Assembly: GCA_902793325.1 (NCBI GenBank)
Contig: CADBCY010000034.1
Coordinates: 1-33,734 of the forward strand
DNA from: an uncultured Eubacteriales bacterium
Lineage (GTDB): Bacteria; Bacillota; Clostridia; Christensenellales; Aristaeellaceae
DNA: 33,734 bases
Reading direction: 5' to 3'
Part shown: piece after piece, positions 16,136-23,289 of the stretch
Position numbering within the stretch: position 1 is the stretch's first letter
How the letters are laid out: each line of letters opens with the position of its first letter
Made by a program: the position numbers and the translations under genes
The notes under the pieces: model-generated
What the model saw: the letters and a program-made list of their open reading frames with translations, nothing else
Database searches by the model: none
Told to the model about the DNA's origin: nothing

Positions 16136-16711
16136 ATGCGTTCTACGAAGCTCATTCGCACGGCCAAGGCCGGATACCTCACCCTTTCGGCGGCGTTCTG
16201 CGCCCTGGGTGCTTTCCTGATGCTCCGCCCCGGCCTTTCCGTCCCGTTGATCGAGCGGATCGTGGGGGTGGGCATGGTGGCCTTCGGGCTGGTAAAGCTG
16301 CTGGGCTACTTCTCCCGGGACCTGTACCGGCTGGCGTTCCAGCACGACCTGGCCTTCGGGAGCCTGCTGGTGGCCATGGGGCTGCTGCTCCTGCTGAAGC
16401 GGGGCGCCGTGATGAGCCTGCTGTGCTCGATACTGGGCGTGGCGGTGGTGGCGGACGGCTTCTTCAAGGCGCAGACCGCCCTGGACGCCCGGCGCTTCGG
16501 CCTCTCGAGCTGGTGGCTGATGCTGGTCGTGGCCCTGGCCGCCGGGGCGGTGGGCGTGGCGCTCGTCGCCTGCCCCGCCGCCAGCGTCCGGGCGGCCACC
16601 CGGCTGCTGGGCTTCTCCATGCTGATGGAGGGCGCGCTGAACCTGTGCGTGGGCCTGTGCGCGGTGAAGATCATCCGTCACCAGTGCGGGGAGTCCCGCC
16701 AATACCTGTGA
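16136..16711 (+). CDS. DUF308/HdeD-like multi-pass membrane protein
   Basis: A 191-residue integral membrane protein with about six helices arranged as three pairs, each with a Gly-rich turn (GVGMVAFGLVKLL, GVAVVADGFFKAQ, GFSMLMEGALNLC). This threefold repeat is typical of the HdeD/DUF308 family, whose biochemical function is unclear apart from HdeD in acid resistance. The ATG at 16136 is preceded by GGAGG eight bases upstream. It sits between the FxLYD-like gene and the MMPL exporter with gaps of 25 and 19 bases, suggesting a helper role in the exporter system. Confidence 0.85.
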   Translation: MRSTKLIRTAKAGYLTLSAAFCALGAFLMLRPGLSVPLIERIVGVGMVAFGLVKLLGYFSRDLYRLAFQHDLAFGSLLVAMGLLLLLKRGAVMSLLCSILGVAVVADGFFKAQTALDARRFGLSSWWLMLVVALAAGAVGVALVACPAASVRAATRLLGFSMLMEGALNLCVGLCAVKIIRHQCGESRQYL

Positions 16712-16730
16712 GCGAAAGGGCGACAAACGC

Positions 16731-18815
16731 ATGCGTTTTTCCAGATTCATTGTCAAGAGCCGCGTGGTCATACTGGCGCTGGCCATCGCGCTGCTGGTGC
16801 CGTCGGCGATCGGCATGGCGGCCACCCGCGTGAACTACGACATGCTGACCTACCTGCCCGGGGACATCGACACCATGGTCGGGCAGGACGAGCTGATGAA
16901 CGAGTTCGGCAAGGGCGCCTTCTCCTTCGTCATCATCGAGGGCATGAGCGACGAGGACGTGTCGAAGCTGCGCGACCGCATCGAAACGGTGGAGCACGTG
17001 GAGTCCGCCATCTGGTACACCAGCTTCGCGGACCTGTCCATCCCCAAGGAGCTGCTGCCGGACAAGCTGTACGATGCCTTCAACGCCGGCGACGCCACCA
17101 TGATGGCGGTGTTCTTCGACGGCACCACCTCCGAGGACGGCACCATGGCTGCCTTCCAGGAGATCCGCAGGATCTGCGGCGAGCAGTGCTTCGTCTCCGG
17201 CATGACGGCCATGGTGCTCGACCTGAAGGACGTGTGCCGGAAGGAGGAGCCCATCTACGTGGCCATCGCCGTGGCGCTGGCTGTGGCGGTGATGATGCTC
17301 CTGCTGGACAGCTTCCTGGTGCCGCTGGTGTTCATGGCCTCCATCGGCATGGCCATACTCTACAACATGGGCACGAACGTCCTGCTGGGGGAGATCTCCT
17401 TCATCACGATGGCGCTGGCGGCGGTGCTGCAGCTGGCGGTGACGATGGACTATTCCATCTTCCTCTGGCACAGCTACAACGAGCAGCTTGAAACCTATGC
17501 CGACAAGCAGGAGGCCATGGCCGTGGCCATCCAGAAGACGCTGTCGAGCGTGGTGGGCAGCTCCATCACCACGGTGGCGGGCTTCGTGGCGCTGTGCTTC
17601 ATGAGCTTCAAGCTGGGCCTGGACATGGGCCTGGTGATGGCCAAGGGCGTGGTGCTGGGCGTGATCGGCTGCGTGACCATACTGCCCGCCATGGTGCTGC
17701 TGCTGGACAAGCCCCTGCAGCGGACCCGCCACAAGGCGCTGATCCCCGACATGCAGAAGTTCGCCGGGGCGGTCACGAAGGCGTTTCCCGTGTTCGTGGC
17801 GCTGTTCGTGCTACTGGTGGCGCCCGCCTACGGCGCCTACCGCCAGGCCAACGGCGAGGTGTACTACAACCTCGGCGCGGCGATGCCGGAGTACATGCAG
17901 TACTCCATCGCCCAGCGCAAGCTCGAGGATACCTTCCACGTGGCGTCCACGCACATGCTGCTGGTGGACGCCGGCACCTCCGAAAAGGACATCCAGGCGA
18001 TGATCGACGAGATGGAGCAGGTGGACGGCGTCAAGTACGTGCTGGGGCTGGAGAGCATGACCGGCGCGACCATTCCCCGGGAGATACTGCCGAAGCGCAT
18101 CGTGGAAAAGCTGCGCGGCAAGCACTGGGAGCTCATGCTGATCAACTCCGACTACGCCGTGGCCAGCGACGAGGTCAACGCGCAGTTGGGGACGCTGAAC
18201 GAGATCCTGAAGAAGTACGACCAGCGGGGCATGCTCATCGGCGAGGCCCCCTGCATGAAGGACATGATCGAGATTACCGACCACGACTTTCAGGTGGTCA
18301 ACCTGGTGTCTATCGCGGCCATTTTCGCGATCATACTGCTGGTGACGCGCAGTGTCAGCCTGCCCTTCATACTGATCGCGGTGATCGAGCTGGCCATATT
18401 CATCAACCTGGGCTGCGCGCACTACCTGAAGCAGAGCCTGCCCTTCATCGCGCCCATCTGCATCTCGACCATCCAGCTGGGCGCCACGGTGGACTACGCC
18501 ATCCTGATGACCACCCGCTACAAGACCGAGCGCACCGCCGGCAAGTCCCGGCGCGAGGCCGTGGCCATCGCGCTGTCCACCTCCGCGCCGTCGATACTCG
18601 TCAGCGGCATGGGGCTGTTCGCGGCGACCTTCGGCGTGGGCCTGTATTCCGACATCGACATCATCAGCTCCATCTGCATGCTGCTGGCCCGCGGCGCGAT
18701 TATATCGATGGTGCTGGTCATACTGGCGCTGCCGGCGATGCTGATGCTGTTTGACGGCCTCATCCGCCGCACCACCCTCGGTATGAGGGTCAAATCCGCA
18801 AAGGAGGAAGGTTGA
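16731..18815 (+). CDS. MMPL/RND-family transporter
   Basis: A 694-residue integral membrane exporter of the MMPL family, with about 11-12 helices in two halves, each with an extracellular loop (residues 30-170 and 370-520). The proton-relay Asp-Tyr pairs are present in both halves: Asp240-Tyr241 (VTMDYSIFL) and Asp588-Tyr589 (ATVDYAILM), matching the functional pairs in MmpL3-type proteins. Length and halves are complete. Unlike many Firmicutes MMPL proteins, the loops do not contain Leu-x-x-Gly heptads; these are on the next gene instead. AAAGGG lies nine bases before the ATG, and the next gene starts three bases after its stop. Lipids or hydrophobic compounds are the usual substrates; the one here is unknown. 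Confidence 0.92.
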   Translation: MRFSRFIVKSRVVILALAIALLVPSAIGMAATRVNYDMLTYLPGDIDTMVGQDELMNEFGKGAFSFVIIEGMSDEDVSKLRDRIETVEHVESAIWYTSFADLSIPKELLPDKLYDAFNAGDATMMAVFFDGTTSEDGTMAAFQEIRRICGEQCFVSGMTAMVLDLKDVCRKEEPIYVAIAVALAVAVMMLLLDSFLVPLVFMASIGMAILYNMGTNVLLGEISFITMALAAVLQLAVTMDYSIFLWHSYNEQLETYADKQEAMAVAIQKTLSSVVGSSITTVAGFVALCFMSFKLGLDMGLVMAKGVVLGVIGCVTILPAMVLLLDKPLQRTRHKALIPDMQKFAGAVTKAFPVFVALFVLLVAPAYGAYRQANGEVYYNLGAAMPEYMQYSIAQRKLEDTFHVASTHMLLVDAGTSEKDIQAMIDEMEQVDGVKYVLGLESMTGATIPREILPKRIVEKLRGKHWELMLINSDYAVASDEVNAQLGTLNEILKKYDQRGMLIGEAPCMKDMIEITDHDFQVVNLVSIAAIFAIILLVTRSVSLPFILIAVIELAIFINLGCAHYLKQSLPFIAPICISTIQLGATVDYAILMTTRYKTERTAGKSRREAVAIALSTSAPSILVSGMGLFAATFGVGLYSDIDIISSICMLLARGAIISMVLVILALPAMLMLFDGLIRRTTLGMRVKSAKEEG

Positions 18816-18818
18816 ACC

Positions 18819-21800
18819 ATGAATATGAAACTGTATCGCGCCCTGTCCCTGCTGCTGACGCTGGCGCTGTTCTGCGGCGCGGCCGCGCCTGCCTTTGCGG
18901 AGGACAAGAAGGAAACGGTGTTCGTGCTGGCGGACGCCCTGGGCAACCCCAATCAGGTGACCGTCAGCGAGCGGCTGTACAACCCGGACGGGCTGGACGT
19001 GCTGCAGGACGTCAGCAGCCTGTCGGACATCGAGCGCGTGGACGGCGGCCCGGCGGGCGACGGCGCCGACGGCGCGCTGACCTGGCAGGCCGACGGCCGG
19101 GAGGTTCGCTACGAGGGTTCGAGCGACGCGCCGCTGCCCGTGGGCGTGCACTTCGCCTACAAGCTGGACGGCGAGGCGATCGCCCCCGAGGCGCTGGCCG
19201 GCAAGAGCGGCCACCTGGAGATCGACGTTACCTATGAATCGCTGCAGTCGGAGGACGTGGAGGTCGCCGGCGAAACGGAGCGCATGGCCGTGCCCTTCCT
19301 GATGGCCACCGTAATGGTCATCGACGAGGACGTGTTCGACAACGTGCAGGTGGAGAACGGCAAGGTGATCGACGCCGGCAACCTGCGGGCGGTGCTGTGC
19401 TACGGCCTGCCCGGCGTCAACGAGGCGCTGCGGCTGGACGAGTACGAGGACATCGATATCGACATCACCTCCGCCAGCAAGATCACCGCGGACGTGACGA
19501 ACTTCGCCTTCTCCGGGACCTATACCATCGCTTCCAACGCCATATTCACCGACCTGGGCAAGGACAGCGACCTGGACCTGGACGTGAACGACATGAGCGG
19601 CGATCTGACCGACGCCGTGACCCAACTGCTGGACGGCGCGGACGAGCTCTACGGCGGCGCGGACGCCCTGGCGGACGGCGCGCGGCAGCTCGACGACGGC
19701 ATGGGCGACCTCGCCGGCGGCGCGGCTCAGCTCGCGGACGGCGCGGGCGACCTCACCGGCGGCGCGCGGCAGTTGAACGGCGGCGCGAACGACCTCGCGG
19801 ACGGCGCGAGCGAGCTGGCGGACGGCGCGAGCGACCTCGCGGACGGCGCGCGGCAGCTCGACGACGGCGCGGGCGACCTTGCGGACGGCGCGGGCAAGCT
19901 GAACGACGGCGCGGGCGACCTCGCGGACGGCGCGCAGCAGCTCGACGACGGCATGGGCGACCTTGCGGACGGCGCGGGCAAGCTGAACGACGGCGCGGGT
20001 GACCTCGCGGACGGCGCGCAGCAGCTTGCGGACGGCACGAGCGACCTTGCGGACGGCGCGCAGCAGCTCAACGACGGCGCGGCCCAGCTCGCGGACGGCC
20101 TGCGGGAGATCGACGACAACAGCCAGGTGCTCAACGACGGCGCCAGGCAGATCTTCGAGGCCATCATCGACAGCGCCAACGAAGGCCTGGAGGAGAAGCG
20201 CGCCGACTTTGAGAAGCTGGACATCGAACTGAAGCCGCTGACCATCGGCAACTATTCCGGCGAGATCCGCCGCCTGCAGCGCGAGCTGCTGGACAAGGTG
20301 GAGGACTACGTCTACAGGGAGGCCGACCGGACGCTGGCCGAGAAGGTCCGCGCCGCGGTGGCGGACGAGGTGGACCGGCAGGTGCGCCTGGCCGCCCACG
20401 CGAAGGTGGTCTCCGCGGTGAAGGACGCGGCCCGCAAGAAGGTGCGCGCCGAAGTGAAGGACGCCGCCAAGGACCTGGTGCGCCAGAAGGTCAACGAGGG
20501 CGCGCGGGCGAAGGTGCGCGAACAGGTGGAGGCCGCCGTGGGCCAGAAGGTGCGCGAGGCGGTGGAAGCCGCGGCCCGGCAGCAGGTGGAGGCCATGGTG
20601 CGCAACCCTGATGAGGCCGCGCTGGAGGCCGAGGCCGACCGCCGCGTAAAGAGCGAAGCCGTGCAGGCGCAGATCGACGCCGCCGTAGCGGAGCAGATGC
20701 AGTCCCCCGCCGTGCAGGGCATGATCGACCAGCAGTTGGAAGCGGTCGTCCGGCCGCAGGTGGAGGCCGCCGTGCAGGCGCAGGTGCGCCAGCAGGTGAC
20801 CGCCGCCGTGGAGGAACAGGTGCGCCGGCAGGTGACCGCCGCCGTCGAGGAACAGGTGCGCCGGGAGATCCTGGCCAACCTGGGCCAGGAGGAAGCCAGC
20901 CCCGGCAGCGCCGCCGAGCCCGCGGAGGAAGCCGAGCCCGCCGAAGCGCCCGCGGAGGAAGCCGCGCCCGCGGAGGATGCCGCGGAGGACTCCGCACCGG
21001 AATTCGCGGACGAGGGGGAGGAAGCGTCCGAGCCCGCGCCCGAAGGAGCGGCGGAAGCGGAGGACAAGGCCGAAGACAAGACCGAAGACAAGGCCGAAGC
21101 GGAGGATCAGCCCGAGCCCGAGGACAAGACCGAGCCCAACGGCGCGGACGAAGGCGCGGAGGAAGGCACGGAGGCGGCCGAAACCGTCCCCGGGAAGCAG
21201 CCCGAGGTCGCGGAGGCGGACGAAGCGGTGAATCCGGAGAAGGTACAGGTGCCCGCAGAGGCCGCGCCCGCGGAGGCGTCCGCGCAGAAGGGCGACGCCG
21301 AACCCGCGGAGGAAACCAGGCTGGACGCCGGCGAATCCGAAGCGGCGGAAGAGGCGGAAGCCCCGAAGGCCGGGAAGAAGGGCGGAAAGTCCAAGTCCAG
21401 GAAGGGCGGGAAATCGAAGAAGGCCCGCAAGGCGAAGAAGAGCGGGAAGGCGAAGAAAGCCGGAAAGCGGACGAAGTGCGCCGAGGGCGTCCTCTCCCTC
21501 TCGAACCTGATCCCCGCCGCCCAGGCGGAGGAGGCGGACATGGAAGCCCAGCTTGCAAAGCTGGTGGCGCAGCAGATGGCCGACCCCGCGGTGCAGGCGA
21601 AGATCGACGCCGCCGTGGCCGAGCAGATGGCCGGCGCGGAGGTACAGGCGAAGATCGACGCCGCCGTGGCCGAACAGATGGCCGGCGCGGAGGTGCGCGC
21701 GAAGGTCGACGCCGCCGTGCAGCAGAAGCTCCGGGACCCCGACGTTCGCGCCCAGGCGGAGGCCCAGGCCGAGGCGAAGGTGCGCGAACAGGTGGAGGCC

Positions 21801-23048
21801 GCCGCCCGGCAGAAGGTGATCGACGCCATCCGCAGCCTGCCCGAGTCGCAGATTCCCGCGGCCGTGGAGGAGAAGATGCAGAGCGCCGAGGTCCAGGCGC
21901 AGATCGACGCCGCCTGCAAGGCCAAGATGGGCGCCGAGGACATCGTGCAGACCATCGAGGCCGAGACGGACAGGCAACTGGCCGCGCCCGAGGTGCAGGC
22001 CATGATCGAAGCCGAGTATGAAAAGCAGTTGGGCTCCGACGAGGTGCAGCGCACCGTGGACGCCAACGTGAAGAAGTACATGGCGTCCGCCAAGGTGCGC
22101 CGCCTGGTGGACAAGAACGTGAACGAGCAGATGGCCAGCGGCAAGGTGCGCCGGCTGATCGACCAGAACATCGACGAGCAGATGCGTTCGCAGAAGGTGG
22201 CGGACATCATCGCCGAGAACATCGCCGACCAGAAGAAGAAACCCGCCTACCTGAACGGCGTGGCGGACGCCCTGGAGGAGAACGGCGAGAACGGCGCCGC
22301 CTACCGCTCCCTGGCGGACCTGATGGACAGCCTGGACGACGTGCGGACCTTCTACGAGGGCCTCGTGGACTACACCGACGCCGTGGGCCAGGCCGCGGAC
22401 GGCGCGCGGACGCTGAGCGGCGGCGCGGGCGACCTGCTGGACGGCGTGAACGCGCTGGACGACGGCGCGAACAGCCTGCTGGACGGCGCGCTCCAGGTGT
22501 CGGACGGCACGGGCGACCTGCTGGACGGCGCGGCGCAGCTGAAGGGCGGCACGGGCGACCTGCTGGACGGCGCGAACGCGCTGGCGGACGGCGCGCAGAC
22601 GCTGAGCGGCGGCACGGACGACCTGCTGGGCGGCGCGAACGACCTGCTGGACGGCACGGGCGCGCTGGCGGGCGGCGCGACGAACCTGCTGGACGGCGCG
22701 GGCCGGCTGGCGGACGGCACCTTCGACCTGCTGAGCGGCGCGGAGCAACTGGAGGCCGGCGCGGGCGACCTGCTGGACGGCTCGGAGCAGTTGTACGGCG
22801 GCGCGGACGACCTGCTGGACGGCGCGCAGCAGCTCCGCGACGGCATGGGCAAGCTGAAGGACGGCATGAACGAGTTCAACGACGAGGCCATCGAGAAGCT
22901 GGTCAGCTTCCTGACCGACGACCTCGAGGTGGTGTCCGATCGCGCCACCGCCATGCTGGACCTGGCGAAGGACTATCGCTCCTACTCCGGCATCGCCGAG
23001 GGCATGACGGGCATGACCCAGTTCATCATTAAGACCGAGGGCGTCTGA
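18819..23048 (+). CDS. Giant secreted Leu-x-x-Gly heptad-repeat protein with acidic and lysine-rich core
   Basis: A 1409-residue exported protein. Signal peptide 1-27 (AFAE). Residues 30-255 form a beta-rich N-domain (KKETVFVLADALG; TYTIASNAIF). Residues 270-445 are heptads of the LADGAxQ/LDDGAGD type (TIGR03057-like). Residues 480-690 are charged helical repeats rich in Ala, Val, Glu and Gln; 694-847 are Glu/Ala/Pro acidic; 849-887 are Lys/Gly-rich and histone-tail-like; 908-1141 are 17-residue repeats (AKIDAAVAEQM). A second heptad array (1193-1350) and a conserved-looking end (SYSGIAEGMTGMTQFIIKT) follow. No membrane helix after the signal. It starts four bases after the MMPL stop with AAGGAGG inside the MMPL gene, so it is probably its extracellular partner. 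Its function is unknown; YhgE/Pip-like proteins share only the heptads. Confidence 0.88.
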   Translation: MNMKLYRALSLLLTLALFCGAAAPAFAEDKKETVFVLADALGNPNQVTVSERLYNPDGLDVLQDVSSLSDIERVDGGPAGDGADGALTWQADGREVRYEGSSDAPLPVGVHFAYKLDGEAIAPEALAGKSGHLEIDVTYESLQSEDVEVAGETERMAVPFLMATVMVIDEDVFDNVQVENGKVIDAGNLRAVLCYGLPGVNEALRLDEYEDIDIDITSASKITADVTNFAFSGTYTIASNAIFTDLGKDSDLDLDVNDMSGDLTDAVTQLLDGADELYGGADALADGARQLDDGMGDLAGGAAQLADGAGDLTGGARQLNGGANDLADGASELADGASDLADGARQLDDGAGDLADGAGKLNDGAGDLADGAQQLDDGMGDLADGAGKLNDGAGDLADGAQQLADGTSDLADGAQQLNDGAAQLADGLREIDDNSQVLNDGARQIFEAIIDSANEGLEEKRADFEKLDIELKPLTIGNYSGEIRRLQRELLDKVEDYVYREADRTLAEKVRAAVADEVDRQVRLAAHAKVVSAVKDAARKKVRAEVKDAAKDLVRQKVNEGARAKVREQVEAAVGQKVREAVEAAARQQVEAMVRNPDEAALEAEADRRVKSEAVQAQIDAAVAEQMQSPAVQGMIDQQLEAVVRPQVEAAVQAQVRQQVTAAVEEQVRRQVTAAVEEQVRREILANLGQEEASPGSAAEPAEEAEPAEAPAEEAAPAEDAAEDSAPEFADEGEEASEPAPEGAAEAEDKAEDKTEDKAEAEDQPEPEDKTEPNGADEGAEEGTEAAETVPGKQPEVAEADEAVNPEKVQVPAEAAPAEASAQKGDAEPAEETRLDAGESEAAEEAEAPKAGKKGGKSKSRKGGKSKKARKAKKSGKAKKAGKRTKCAEGVLSLSNLIPAAQAEEADMEAQLAKLVAQQMADPAVQAKIDAAVAEQMAGAEVQAKIDAAVAEQMAGAEVRAKVDAAVQQKLRDPDVRAQAEAQAEAKVREQVEAAARQKVIDAIRSLPESQIPAAVEEKMQSAEVQAQIDAACKAKMGAEDIVQTIEAETDRQLAAPEVQAMIEAEYEKQLGSDEVQRTVDANVKKYMASAKVRRLVDKNVNEQMASGKVRRLIDQNIDEQMRSQKVADIIAENIADQKKKPAYLNGVADALEENGENGAAYRSLADLMDSLDDVRTFYEGLVDYTDAVGQAADGARTLSGGAGDLLDGVNALDDGANSLLDGALQVSDGTGDLLDGAAQLKGGTGDLLDGANALADGAQTLSGGTDDLLGGANDLLDGTGALAGGATNLLDGAGRLADGTFDLLSGAEQLEAGAGDLLDGSEQLYGGADDLLDGAQQLRDGMGKLKDGMNEFNDEAIEKLVSFLTDDLEVVSDRATAMLDLAKDYRSYSGIAEGMTGMTQFIIKTEGV
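19626..20130 (+). repeat. N-terminal Leu-x-x-Gly heptad array
   Basis: Roughly two dozen 21-base units of GCG GAC GGC GCG type, many pairing into 42-base units (GACCTCGCGGACGGCGCG + CAGCTCGACGACGGCGCG). They encode D-L-A-D-G-A-x / Q-L-D-D-G-A-G heptads; a few units carry Met, Thr or a second Gly. Confidence 0.9.
21597..21698 (+). repeat. Near-identical 51-bp tandem repeat
   Basis: Two consecutive 51-base units (21597-21647 and 21648-21698), each encoding AKIDAAVAEQMAGAEV plus one residue, differ at only a few bases. A third, diverged unit follows. This shows recent duplication inside the helical repeat part of the giant heptad protein. Confidence 0.9.
22399..22870 (+). repeat. C-terminal Leu-x-x-Gly heptad array
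   Basis: About twenty 21-base units encoding DLLDGAx / xLxGGAx heptads. Codon choice (CTGCTGGACGGC) differs from the N-terminal array (CTCGCGGACGGC), so the arrays expanded independently and were not copied from each other recently. Confidence 0.9.
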
Positions 23049-23080
23049 GGCCGCGCCGCGGCGCAACGCCCAGTATCCAA

Positions 23081-23110
23081 GGCGGCTCCCTTGAGAAGGG
23101 AGCCGTCTTT
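23081..23110 (+). terminator. Terminator of the envelope operon
   Basis: GGCGGCTCCCTT (23081-23092) and AAGGGAGCCGTC (23096-23107) form a 12-bp stem with one G-U pair and a GAG loop, followed by TTT. It lies 32 bases after the heptad gene stop. Confidence 0.75.
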
Positions 23111-23197
23111 GCATCCCGGCGCTCGGAACGGAGCGCGGGATTCGGTCGCCGTTTTGGAGGGATGTACAATCCTGCCGATGCACAGCGCAAGAAAGGA

Positions 23198-23226
23198 TAG
23201 TCAATTTTTTCAGTTTGTGTTATAAT
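23198..23226 (+). promoter_or_regulatory. Promoter of the binding-protein/GGDEF gene
   Basis: TAGTCA (23198-23203), 17 bases, then consensus TATAAT (23221-23226) in an AT-rich island. The gene starts 64 bases downstream of the -10 box. Confidence 0.7.
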
Positions 23227-23289
23227 TACAATAGAGGGGTGTAAGGTTCGCGGGAGCCGGCCCCGGACGAGCAGAGAGGCGCAGCGACC

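Noticed and set aside
19626-20130. Regular short repeats resembling a CRISPR array
   Set aside because: Units are 21 bases, contiguous, in frame and without unique spacers; they encode heptads, and no cas gene is present.
17811-23204. A 1797-codon open frame on the minus strand opposite the MMPL and heptad genes
   Set aside because: It results from GC-rich codons and repeats of the sense genes; its translation is low-complexity His/Leu/Arg/Val repeats with no start signal. Similar shadows occur opposite the opp, GGDEF/EAL and mgtE genes.
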